DNA from: Actinomadura citrea
GTDB taxonomy: Bacteria > Actinomycetota > Actinomycetes > Streptosporangiales > Streptosporangiaceae
DNA length: 64,000 nt
Direction: 5' to 3'
Assembly: GCF_013409045.1 (NCBI RefSeq)
Contig: NZ_JACCBT010000001.1
Location: 8,286,669 to 8,350,668 of the forward strand
In this document: positions 7,469 to 19,703 of the stretch, one piece after another
Layout of the letters: each line of letters begins with the position of its first letter
Position numbering within the stretch: position 1 is the first letter of the stretch
Made by a program: the position numbers and the translations under genes
Notes under the pieces: generated by a model
Databases searched by the model: none
What the model was told of the DNA's origin: nothing
Seen by the model: the letters and a program-made list of their open reading frames with translations, nothing else

Positions 7469-8386
7469 TCAGGGGTGGAGGACGATCTTGCCGTGCGTGC
7501 GGCGTTGCTCCAGTTCGCGGAAGGCGTCCTGCACCTGGGCCAGCGGGTAGACGTTGGCGATGGTCACTTCCAACTCTCCGCGGGCGGCCAGGCGGGCCAG
7601 TTGGCCGAGGACGGCCGCGCACGCCGCCGTGCTCTCTCCGGCGGTCTGTGCGCCGACCTTGGCCGCGGTCCCCCAGTCGCGGATCGTGTTGATCCGCTGG
7701 GGCCGCACGCCCAGCTCCACCGCCAGGTCGACGTAGCCGGTGCCGAACGTGTCGATGAACGCGTCGACGGTCCCGCCGGAAGCCTGCCTGATCCGGTCGG
7801 CCACACCGTCCCCGTACTCGACCGGGATGACGCCGTGATCCTTCAGCCAGGCGTGGTTGGGCTCGCTGGCCAGTCCGATCACCGTGGCGCCGTGCCGCCG
7901 CGCGAGCTGCACGGCAAGAGACCCGACGCCGCCCGCCGCACCGGAGACCACGACCGTGTCGGACGGTCCGGGGTCGACCGCGAACACGGTGGCGTACGCG
8001 GTCACGCCGGCGACGTGCAACGACCCGGCCACGTCCCAGGACAGTCCCTCCGGACGCGGGGTCAGCCGGACGTCGTCGACCGCGACGAACTCCGCGTGGC
8101 TCGCCCTGTCGTGGGTGAAGCCGAGGACCTCGTCGCCCACCGCGAAGCCCCGTACCTCCGGGCCGAGCTCCGCCACGACCCCGGCCAGGTCGGTGCCCTG
8201 CCCGGAGGGGAACGTCGCCGGCCAGCGCGCGTGCAGCCCTCCCTGCCGGATATGCGCCTCGCCGGGCTGGATCCCCGCCGCGCGAACCTCCACCAGCACC
8301 TGCCCAGGGCCGGGCACCGGACGCTCCACCTCCTCCACCCGCAGGACATCGATCCCGCCGTACTCGTGGAACCGCACCGCCTTCAT
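7469..8386 (-). CDS. Quinone-oxidoreductase-type medium-chain dehydrogenase
   Basis: A 305-residue MDR-superfamily NADP-dependent oxidoreductase. The N-terminal GroES-like domain (MKAVRFHEYGG; PGPGQVLVEVRAAGI) lacks the zinc cysteines, as in zeta-crystallin/QOR enzymes. The Rossmann loop is VVSGAAGGVGSLAVQLARR (about residue 145). The C-terminus ends HGKIVLHP, a standard QOR ending. The ATG 8384-8386 starts right at the conserved MKAV. It converges on the efflux gene. The physiological substrate is unknown: quinone, enone or another carbonyl. Confidence 0.88.
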   Translation of the reverse strand: MKAVRFHEYGGIDVLRVEEVERPVPGPGQVLVEVRAAGIQPGEAHIRQGGLHARWPATFPSGQGTDLAGVVAELGPEVRGFAVGDEVLGFTHDRASHAEFVAVDDVRLTPRPEGLSWDVAGSLHVAGVTAYATVFAVDPGPSDTVVVSGAAGGVGSLAVQLARRHGATVIGLASEPNHAWLKDHGVIPVEYGDGVADRIRQASGGTVDAFIDTFGTGYVDLAVELGVRPQRINTIRDWGTAAKVGAQTAGESTAACAAVLGQLARLAARGELEVTIANVYPLAQVQDAFRELEQRRTHGKIVLHP

Positions 8387-8603
8387 CGCGTGATCACCGC
8401 TCTTCCTCGTTCGGCAGGCCCCGAATGGCCACCCCTTTAGCCTGCCTTCGTCCGGGCGGCTGAGAAACGGACCGTTCTCCCTAGGATCGACGGTCCGAGG
8501 TTGTGGGACGCCGTACTGCGGCAGGCCGTCGATGCGGCGTTCCGCGTGACAGCCGGACCGTTTCGCCCCGCCCTCGCAGTCCGCTCGCATCAAGGGATTC
8601 CGC

Positions 8604-10130
8604 GTGCGCCCCGGGTGTCGGGCGTCTTGTCAGCCTCGCCGGGAGACTCTCGCGGACGAAGACGTGCTGATCGCGCCGGAGCGTTGGCGGAGCCGGCTGC
8701 ATCCGCGGCGCGGTGGCACGCCCGGAACCCCGATCACGCTCGACGCGGGCGCGAGCAAGGCCGTCGCACAGGCGGTGGACGACGCGCGGGACGAGATCGC
8801 ACAGACCCTGCGCGACCCCGGCACCGCACCGATGCTCGCCGCCGCAGCGCGCGCCCATCTCGGGGGCGATCCGGACCCGTGCGGCGCGGCCGTTCTGTCG
8901 CTGGTCACGGCGGGAGAGTCGGTCTGGGCGCGCGAGCACCGGCAGCACGTGGAAGCCTGGGCCTTCCGGCACGGCATCGCGTTCGCCGCGTGCGCGCTCG
9001 CCGACCGCTGGGGCCTGGAGGCGAGCCGGACCGGGGAGTTGCGGGACGGGCGGCGAAACAAGATCGTCCGCCCCCCGACCCGCACGTCAGCGGTGAGCTG
9101 ATGGGGGGCGATGAAGCGGTTCCCGGTCCGGGCGGTGCGGGAACTGGCCGCGGAGGGTGGCACCGACCTGCTCGACGGGCACCTGCGCGGCAACCTCGAC
9201 GTGATCAAGGCCGCGCTCCCGCTGCTTCCGGAGGACGCCCGCGCGGCGGTCGAACAGATCACCGAGGACCTCGATGCGACCACCGACGCCGACCCGGCGG
9301 ACCTGCCGGCCGTCCTTGCGGACCCGCCCTGGGCCCGGAAGCGGGAACGGCTGGAACCGTTGGTCATCAAGGGGCTTTCCGCTCCGGAACCGTCCGTCGC
9401 GTGGGCCGAGGACGGGCGCGACACCCGGTGTGAGTGGGCGCTGCCCGTCCCCCACGGATGGAGCCGTCACGGCGAGGTGCGCGGACCGTGGAAGGGACGG
9501 ATCGCCGACTTCGAAGCGGGCCGGCTGAGGAGCGCTGAACAGGTTGCCCTTCTCTGCCTCGCTCCCGTCGAGCAGGTCCGGCATCTCGTCGCGGGCTGGT
9601 ACGTGCCCAAGGACGGCTACGGCACCCACCAGGAGCCGGAGAGGTGGGTGCCGAGGATCGCCGAACGGTTCGGCCCGGACGCGCTCACCGTCGTCCTGAA
9701 GGCCGCCCGGAGCCGGCCTTCGGACTGCGGGCACGTGGTCGTCCCGTACGCCGCCGAACCGGCCGCCGAGCTGGTCGCCGGCTGGCCGCTGCGCGGCGGT
9801 GCGGGCAGCTCGCACGCGGAGGCGTGGATGCGCGGGCACGGTCCTCAAGCCGCGCGGCTCCTGCTTCCCGCCGCATTCGGCAAGCCGGGCAAGCGCCGTG
9901 ACGCGGCCGAGTACGCCCTGCACTTCCTCGCCCGCGAGCTGGGACGCGACCGCGTGGTCCAGATCGCGCGCGAGGTTCGGGGCGAGGTCGGCGACGCCCT
10001 GGCGGTGGTGCTGGACCGCGACGCCGACGACCTCGTCCCGCGGAAGATTCCGGAGATCGGGCGCGCGCTGCCGGCCACAGCCGTCCGGCACCTGCTGACC
10101 GTCCTGGCGATGTCACCGCCGGACGACCCC
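8604..10130 (+). pseudogene. Decayed DUF4132-family gene
   Basis: The frame reads EDVLIAPERWRSRLHPRRGG, the usual opening of actinobacterial DUF4132 proteins, then helical-repeat sequence to a TGA at 9099-9101. Ten bases later the same frame resumes (MKRFPVRAVRELAAEGG) and continues with recognisable DUF4132 repeats to about DDPDP at 10130. There the homology ends in mid-protein and the frame turns into Arg-rich noise. The gene is thus split by an in-frame stop and missing its C-terminal catalytic-like domain. No good start codon with a ribosome site precedes the first part. The GTG at 8604 is only nominal. The functions of DUF4132 proteins are poorly known. Confidence 0.65.
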
Positions 10131-10515
10131 GACCCCGCAGGCCGGGTTCGGCGCCGCGCGGCTGCTCGCCGGCGGGAGGCCGGGCGGCGCCCCGTCCGCG
10201 TCCGGACACCTGCTGACCATCTGGGGCCTCACCGCGGTGGCCGTCGCACTGCTCGTGGCGGTCGGCCGGGCGGTCCTGCTGCTGCGCCGCCCCGTCCCCC
10301 CGCGTCCCCACAAGGCCGCGACCGCCGCCTGGACGGTGGCCGGAGCGGCTCCCCTGCTCGCCCTCCTGACGCTGGTCGGCCCGGGACGGCTGCGACGGCT
10401 GCGACGGCTGCTGACCTGGGTCCCCGACGCCTTCATCGCCGCCGCCGCGGCCGCGACCGTACTGTCGGCCCTCCGCCTCACCCTCGCCGTCCGCGCACAC
10501 CGCCGAACCCCGTAA
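10131..10515 (+). pseudogene. C-terminal membrane tail of a lost protein, serine-hydrolase-like
   Basis: From about 10131 a different frame from the DUF4132 remnant encodes QAGFGAARLLAGGRPG, then three or four hydrophobic segments (LLTIWGLTAVAVALLVAVG; WTVAGAAPLLALLTLVG; PDAFIAAAAAATVLSALRL), ending VRAHRRTP. Such tails follow the catalytic domain of actinobacterial beta-lactamase-family serine hydrolases, but no catalytic part is present. It looks like the 3' end of a gene whose body was lost by deletion into the DUF4132 gene. Confidence 0.45.
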
Positions 10516-10664
10516 CGGGCCGGGCGAGGCGGCCCGACCGAGCAGGCACCCTCGCGTGCCCGTCTCCCAGAATCGCGGCGAGCGGGGCGGTGGCTGTGCA
10601 GGTGGGGTCCCGGCGCTGAGGAGCCGACGACCGTTGCTCCGAGTGCGCGTCACCAAAGAGACGT

Positions 10665-10689
10665 GCCCCCCGCACAGCGTGCGGGGGGC
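10665..10689 (-). terminator. Strong hairpin terminator of the small Asn/Gly-rich gene
   Basis: A perfect 11-base stem (GCCCCCCGCAC with its complement) around AGC, 26 bases after the stop of the gene at 10716. On the minus strand it is followed by a T-rich run. Confidence 0.75.
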
Positions 10690-10715
10690 GACAAGTGGTG
10701 CGAGCGCGGGAACCG

Positions 10716-10910
10716 TCAGCTGTTCCAGTTCCGCGGGCGCGAGTTCTCCAGGGCCTCCTGGGCGGGCACGCCCGCCTCCAGGTCGGCCTCCAGCAGCGCC
10801 TTGGTCGTCTGCTGGGCCTGCTCCAGGGACGGCCCGGACCCGGCGGATCCGCCGTTGTCGCCGTTGCCGCCGGTGTTGCCGTTGTTGTTGCCGTTGCCGT
10901 TTCCGGACAT
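10716..10910 (-). CDS. 64-residue Asn/Gly-rich small protein, unknown function
   Basis: I do not recognise this protein. The first 28 residues are low-complexity Asn/Gly/Ser. The rest (LEQAQQTTKALLEADLEAG, then VPAQEALENSRPRNWNS) looks like one amphipathic helix and a short tail. It has no signal peptide, no membrane segment and no Cys. The support for a real gene is good: GGAG sits 8 bases before the ATG, the N/C halves are compositionally protein-like, and a dedicated hairpin terminator follows. It stands alone between pseudogene debris and another small gene. Confidence 0.65.
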   Translation of the reverse strand: MSGNGNGNNNGNTGGNGDNGGSAGSGPSLEQAQQTTKALLEADLEAGVPAQEALENSRPRNWNS

Positions 10911-11176
10911 AGGTAAACTCCAGGGTCTGCTTTGTGCGACTGTGGTCGACCCTGCCGACTGATCAGCAGGGACAGTGGAGACTGTCCGCGGCCAGAGCAG
11001 AGATTCATGTATTTCGGTCCTCCGATATATGTGGTAGACCCCACTCGGCCGAGCGCGCTTCTACGGAACCTGAGCCGCCGCAGGAGCGTCGCGAAGCGTC
11101 CCTTCGAATGCCGGACGCGGCCGGTGGGACGATGACTCGGGCATCGGCACGGCAAGGATTCGCTCCCAGCACAGTC

Positions 11177-11208
11177 GAAGCGGGCCCGGCGTTCGCCGGG
11201 CCCGCTTC
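11177..11208 (-). terminator. Terminator of the 74-residue gene
   Basis: Perfect 15-base inverted repeat with a 2-base centre, 21 bases past the stop of the gene at 11229. Confidence 0.8.
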
Positions 11209-11228
11209 ACGTGGGGACGGTGATCAGA

Positions 11229-11453
11229 TCACCGCTGGGGCTGGGCCGCCTCGCGCAAGTCGGCCACGACCTCGTCCACCGAGGTGCCGGGGTTGACCGT
11301 GACGGTCAGGCCCTGGTGGTGCTCACCTTCGAAGACGTCGTCGAGGGTGCCGGTGAAGCTCAGCTCCACCGCCCCGCTGACGTCGCCGGCCAGGTGCAGC
11401 GCCTGCTCCGCGGCTGCCCTGGGGTCGCCGCTCAGGTCCAAAGTGTGGGCCAT
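11229..11453 (-). CDS. 74-residue small protein, unknown function
   Basis: A compact protein starting MAHTLDLSGDPRAAAEQALHLAGDVSG, with alternating strand/helix character and an acidic middle (GTLDDVFEGEHHQ). It has no Cys, signal or membrane segment. GAGGGAG lies 6-12 bases before the ATG, and the gene has its own strong terminator. It follows rpoC on the same strand but beyond the rpoC terminator, so it is probably a separate unit. I do not recognise the family. Confidence 0.65.
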   Translation of the reverse strand: MAHTLDLSGDPRAAAEQALHLAGDVSGAVELSFTGTLDDVFEGEHHQGLTVTVNPGTSVDEVVADLREAAQPQR

Positions 11454-11671
11454 GACGTTCTCCCTCTGGTGTTTCGATTGGGTCCCGCAAAGCGGGACGG
11501 CTTACCAGAGATCGTCCAGAGATTGGAGAGCGACGCCATCGGCGCCTGGCTGGAGCACGCTCGCCACCGCCCTCAGAGGGCGACCCGTCCGGGCAGGCCC
11601 GCTCCGGTCGTGCCGGTGTGCGTGCGTCGAATCCGGTGTCCGGTATCGGAGACACGCCGTGCCCGGAAGCG

Positions 11672-11708
11672 GGCGAGGCCCCTTCCGGAATCCGGAAGGG
11701 GCCTCGCC
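11672..11708 (-). terminator. rpoBC operon terminator
   Basis: A perfect 18-base inverted repeat with a single central base, 30 bases after the rpoC stop. There is no marked U-tract. Confidence 0.85.
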
Positions 11709-11737
11709 TTGTGCTTCGCCGGCGCGTGTCAGCCGAC

Positions 11738-15610
<3,873 letters not shown>

Positions 15611-15629
15611 CTGTTTTCCCCTTGAGTTC

Positions 15630-18600
15630 TCAGACCTCGTCGACGCTCATCGCGCCCTCGTTCGGGCGGCGGGAGAGGTCGATGCCGAGCTCCTCCGCGG
15701 CGCGGAAGACGTCCTCGTCGGTGTCACGCATCTCGATGGACATGCCGTCGCTGGAGAGCACCTCGACGTTGAGGCACAGCGACTGCATCTCCTTGATGAG
15801 CACCTTGAAGGACTCGGGAATGCCGGGCTCGGGGATGTTCTCGCCCTTGACGATGGCCTCGTAGACCTTCACGCGGCCGAGGACGTCGTCGGACTTGATG
15901 GTCAGCAGCTCCTGGAGGGCGTAGGCGGCGCCGTAGGCCTCCAGTGCCCAGACCTCCATCTCACCGAAGCGCTGGCCGCCGAACTGGGCCTTACCGCCGA
16001 GCGGCTGCTGGGTGATCATGGAGTACGGGCCGGTCGAACGGGCGTGGATCTTGTCGTCGACCAGGTGGAGCAGCTTGAGGATGTAGATGTAGCCGACCGA
16101 GATCGGGTCCTTGTAGGGCTCGCCGGTGCGGCCGTCGAACATCCGCGCCTTGCCGCCCGGGCCGACCATCCGCTGGCCGTCGCGGTTCGGGAGCGTGCTC
16201 TCGATCAGACCGGTGACGTCGTCCTCGCGGGCGCCGTCGAACACCGGCGTCGCGGTGTTCGTCCAGGCCGGTGCCTCGTCGGCGCCGATGGCCTTGAGGG
16301 CCTGCTTCCACTCGGCGTCGTCGCCCTCGACCTTCCAGCCGCGGGAGGCGACCCAGCCGAGGTGGGTCTCCAGGACCTGTCCGACGTTCATGCGGCCGGG
16401 CACGCCCAGGGGGTTCAGGACGATGTCGACGGGGGTGCCGTCCTCCAGGAACGGCATGTCCTCCACCGGCAGCACCTTGGAGATGACGCCCTTGTTGCCG
16501 TGCCGGCCCGCGAGCTTGTCCCCATCGGTGATCTTGCGCTTCTGCGCCACATACACCCGGACCAGCTCGTTGACCCCCGGCGGCAGCTCGTCACCGTCGT
16601 CACGGGAGAACACCCGCACCCCGATGACCTTGCCCTGCTCACCGTGCGGCACCTTCAGCGAGGTGTCGCGCACCTCACGCGCCTTCTCACCGAAGATCGC
16701 CCGCAGCAGCCGCTCCTCGGGCGTCAGCTCGGTCTCCCCCTTCGGAGTGACCTTGCCGACCAGGATGTCACCGGGCACCACATCGGCACCGATCCGGATG
16801 ATCCCCCGCTCGTCCAGGTCGGCCAGGACCTCCTCGGACACGTTCGGGATATCACGGGTGATCTCCTCAGGACCCAGCTTGGTGTCCCGGGCGTCGACCT
16901 CGTGCTCCTCGATGTGGATCGAGGACAGCACATCGTCCTGCACCAGCCGCTGCGACAGGATGATCGCGTCTTCGTAGTTGTGGCCCTCCCACGGCATGAA
17001 CGCCACCAGCAGGTTCTTGCCCAGCGCCATCTCACCGTCATCGGTGCACGGCCCATCGGCGATCACCTGACCGACCTCGACCCGCCGGCCCTCGTCCACG
17101 ATCGGCTTCTGGTTGAAGCACGTGCCCTGGTTGGACCGCTTGAACTTCGACACCCGATACGTCGTCCGGGTCCCGTCATCGTTCATCACCGTGACGTAGT
17201 CGGCCGAGACCTCCTCGACCACACCCGCCTTCTCCGCAGTGATCACATCACCCGCATCGGTCGCGGCACGGTACTCCATACCCGTCCCGACCAGCGGCGC
17301 CTCACTACGCAACAGCGGCACCGACTGACGCTGCATGTTCGAACCCATCAACGCCCGGTTGGCGTCGTCATGCTCCAGGAACGGAATCATCGCCGTCGCG
17401 ACCGAGGTCATCTGGCGCGCCGAGACGTCCATGTACTGGACCTCGCGGGCGGGGACGAGTTCGACCTCGCCGCCCTTGCGGCGGACCAGGATGCGGTCGT
17501 CGACGAAGGTGCCGTCGTCATTGAGCAGGGAGTTGGCCTGCGCGATGACGTAGCGGTCCTCCTCGTCGGCCGTCAGGTAGTTGATCTCCTCGGTGACGAC
17601 GCCCTCGGTGACGCGCCGGTACGGGGTCTCGACGAACCCGAACGGGTTGACGCGGCCGAACGCGGCGAGCGAGCCGATGAGGCCGATGTTGGGGCCTTCG
17701 GGCGTCTCGATCGGACACATCCGCCCGTAGTGCGACGGGTGGACGTCACGGACCTCCATGCCCGCGCGCTCACGCGACAGACCGCCGGGGCCCAGGGCGG
17801 AGAGCCGCCGCTTGTGGGTGAGCCCGGCCAGAGGGTTGGTCTGGTCCATGAACTGCGACAACTGGCTGGTGCCGAAGAACTCCTTGATGGAGGCCACCAC
17901 CGGCCGGATGTTGATCAACGTCTGCGGCGTGATCGCCTCGACGTCCTGCGTCGTCATCCGCTCCCGCACCACACGCTCCATGCGGGCCAGCCCCAGACGC
18001 ACCTGGTTCTGGATCAGCTCCCCCACCGTGCGCAGCCGCCGGTTACCGAAATGGTCGATGTCATCGACCTCGATCGGCACCGCCACACTGCCCAGGGTCG
18101 CCTCCTCCTCACCCGCATGCAGACGCACCAGATACTCGATCGTGGCGACCACGTCATCCTCGGTCAACGTCCCCTGGTTCATGTCCAGGTCCAGACCGAG
18201 CTTCTTGTTGATCTTGTAACGGCCGACCTTCGCCACGTCGTACCGCTTGGGATTGAAGTACAGATTCTCCAGCAGCGTCTGCGCCGACTCCCGCGTCGGC
18301 GGCTCACCCGGCCGCAGCTTGCGGTAGATGTCCAGCAGCGCGTCATCCTGCCCGGAGGTGTGATCCTTCTCCAGCGTCACATTGATCGACTCATACGAGC
18401 CGAACCGCTCCCGGATCCGCGCCTCGTCCCACCCCAGCGCCTTCAGCAACACCGTCACCGGCTGCTTGCGCTTGCGGTCGATGCGCACACCCACGTTGTC
18501 GCGCTTGTCGATCTCGAACTCAAGCCAGGCACCCCGACTCGGGATCACCCGGCACCCGTAGATGTCCTTGTCCGACGCCTTGTCCAGCGCCCGATCGAAG

Positions 18601-19106
18601 TACACCCCAGGCGAACGCACCAGCTGCGAGACCACGACACGCTCGGTGCCGTTGATGATGAACGTCCCCTTGGGGGTCATGAGCGGGAAGTCGCCCATGA
18701 ACACCGTCTGGCTCTTGATCTCACCGGTGGTGTTGTTGATGAACTCCGCCGTGACGAACATCGGGGCGGAGTAGGTCATGTCCTTGTCCTTGCACTCCTC
18801 CACGGAGTACTTCGGAGGCTCGAACCGGTGATCCCGGAACGACAGGGACATCGTCCCGGAGAAGTCCTCGATCGGACTGATCTCTTCGAAGATCTCCTCC
18901 AGCCCCGACTGCGTCGGGACGCTCTTACTTCCGGCCTTCTGGGCCGCCTCGACCCGGGCCTTCCACCTCTCGTTGCCCAGCAGCCAGTCGAACGAGTTGG
19001 TCTGCAGAGCAAGGAGGTCCGGGACTTCGAGCGGCTCCTTGATGCGCGCGAAGGAGACGCGGTTCGGACCGGTTGCGGTATTCGAGGCGTTGCGCGAGGC
19101 TGCCAA
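15630..19106 (-). CDS. rpoB: DNA-directed RNA polymerase subunit beta
   Basis: Second-largest core subunit, 1158 residues from TTG 19104-19106 (LAASRNASN, as in other actinobacterial RpoB), with GGAAGGA just upstream. A longer in-frame start at 19193 has no such support. The rifampicin pocket lies at about residues 412-438. The main resistance positions are wild type (E. coli D516, H526, S531 = D421, H431, S436), so I predict sensitivity. E. coli N518 and S522 are Thr423 and Ala427. The stretch KRRLSALGPGGLSRERAG and C-terminal KAQFGGQRFGEMEVWALEAYGA are intact. Unusually, rpoB is separated from rplL by an mce locus and has its own promoter about 150 bases upstream. Confidence 0.99.
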   Translation of the reverse strand: MAASRNASNTATGPNRVSFARIKEPLEVPDLLALQTNSFDWLLGNERWKARVEAAQKAGSKSVPTQSGLEEIFEEISPIEDFSGTMSLSFRDHRFEPPKYSVEECKDKDMTYSAPMFVTAEFINNTTGEIKSQTVFMGDFPLMTPKGTFIINGTERVVVSQLVRSPGVYFDRALDKASDKDIYGCRVIPSRGAWLEFEIDKRDNVGVRIDRKRKQPVTVLLKALGWDEARIRERFGSYESINVTLEKDHTSGQDDALLDIYRKLRPGEPPTRESAQTLLENLYFNPKRYDVAKVGRYKINKKLGLDLDMNQGTLTEDDVVATIEYLVRLHAGEEEATLGSVAVPIEVDDIDHFGNRRLRTVGELIQNQVRLGLARMERVVRERMTTQDVEAITPQTLINIRPVVASIKEFFGTSQLSQFMDQTNPLAGLTHKRRLSALGPGGLSRERAGMEVRDVHPSHYGRMCPIETPEGPNIGLIGSLAAFGRVNPFGFVETPYRRVTEGVVTEEINYLTADEEDRYVIAQANSLLNDDGTFVDDRILVRRKGGEVELVPAREVQYMDVSARQMTSVATAMIPFLEHDDANRALMGSNMQRQSVPLLRSEAPLVGTGMEYRAATDAGDVITAEKAGVVEEVSADYVTVMNDDGTRTTYRVSKFKRSNQGTCFNQKPIVDEGRRVEVGQVIADGPCTDDGEMALGKNLLVAFMPWEGHNYEDAIILSQRLVQDDVLSSIHIEEHEVDARDTKLGPEEITRDIPNVSEEVLADLDERGIIRIGADVVPGDILVGKVTPKGETELTPEERLLRAIFGEKAREVRDTSLKVPHGEQGKVIGVRVFSRDDGDELPPGVNELVRVYVAQKRKITDGDKLAGRHGNKGVISKVLPVEDMPFLEDGTPVDIVLNPLGVPGRMNVGQVLETHLGWVASRGWKVEGDDAEWKQALKAIGADEAPAWTNTATPVFDGAREDDVTGLIESTLPNRDGQRMVGPGGKARMFDGRTGEPYKDPISVGYIYILKLLHLVDDKIHARSTGPYSMITQQPLGGKAQFGGQRFGEMEVWALEAYGAAYALQELLTIKSDDVLGRVKVYEAIVKGENIPEPGIPESFKVLIKEMQSLCLNVEVLSSDGMSIEMRDTDEDVFRAAEELGIDLSRRPNEGAMSVDEV

Positions 19107-19252
19107 GAGTGGTCCTTCCGAGGGCTCGCGGCGTAAAACAGATGACACGCACGCCAGACGATCCACGTTCGAGACCTGCTCAAAGAGGTCCAAAGCGGAC
19201 CTTCACAGGGGTGCTCTCACACGTGGATAGTCAGAGGGCAGCGCAAAGGGGC

Positions 19253-19282
19253 AGTGTAGCCGAACCGGTACACCGCTCGCAA
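19253..19282 (-). promoter_or_regulatory. Probable rpoB promoter
   Basis: On the minus strand TTGCGA (19277-19282) and TACACT (19253-19258) are separated by 18 bases. Predicted transcription start is near 19246, leaving a leader of about 140 bases before the TTG start. This lets rpoBC be expressed independently of the upstream mce genes. Confidence 0.55.
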
Positions 19283-19439
19283 CTCTAGCGCCGCAGTATG
19301 CATCACGTTGCCATGGAGCATCGCCCCTCAGCGCCTCTCAGTCAAGAGCGGACTTGGACTTTTCAGGCCCTGACCTGCAGTGAGGAAGGCCATAGTTTAG
19401 GGATCGGGGTTGACAGCCCGCGAATCGCCGCAGGCGGCG

Positions 19440-19473
19440 GGTCGCGCGCCCGCGGGCCGCGCTGCCCGCGACC
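19440..19473 (-). terminator. GC-rich hairpin between mce locus and rpoB
   Basis: GGTCGCG (19440-19446) pairs with CGCGACC (19467-19473), enclosing the self-complementary GCCCGCGGGC. It lies downstream of the last mce-associated gene and upstream of the rpoB promoter, so it may end the mce transcript. No U-tract. Confidence 0.4.
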
Positions 19474-19533
19474 TCGGCTAGGTGCCGCCCACGGGGGTTA
19501 ACGGTTGCTCGTCCAGGGGCCGTGCCGGGCGTC

Positions 19534-19701
19534 TGGAACACCCCGGGAGAGACGGGCGTCCAGGGCCCGCAGGGGCAGGTCCCGGGCCCGGAGCGACACG
19601 TCCAGGCCCGGGAGGGACAAGTCCTGACCCCGGCGGGGCAGGGCTCGACCCCGAAACGACAGATCCAGACCTCGGAGGGGCAGGTCCGGGGAGGGACAGG
19701 T
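19534..19701. repeat. Degenerate 21-bp tandem repeat array
   Basis: About eight diverged units of 21 bases. Well-aligned units start at 19576, 19597, 19618, 19639, 19660 and 19681, each opening CA then (R)GTCC-like sequence, a CCCGG core and a GGG end. One clear older unit lies at 19555-19575. Because 21 is a multiple of three, both strands stay open as heptapeptide repeats, which explains the false open frames here. It begins 3 bases after the stop of the last mce-associated gene. Confidence 0.75.
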
Positions 19702-19703
19702 GT

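Noticed and set aside
10478..11155. Minus-strand ORF starting at an ATG with GGAGG near 11007
   Set aside because: Beyond about 35 residues it becomes Ala/Thr/Arg noise antisense or out of frame to the 64-residue gene. Only the ribosome site is attractive.
17500..18000. A second, rifampicin-resistant type rpoB as in some related genera
   Set aside because: The key resistance residues are wild type and the gene is in the standard rpoBC position.
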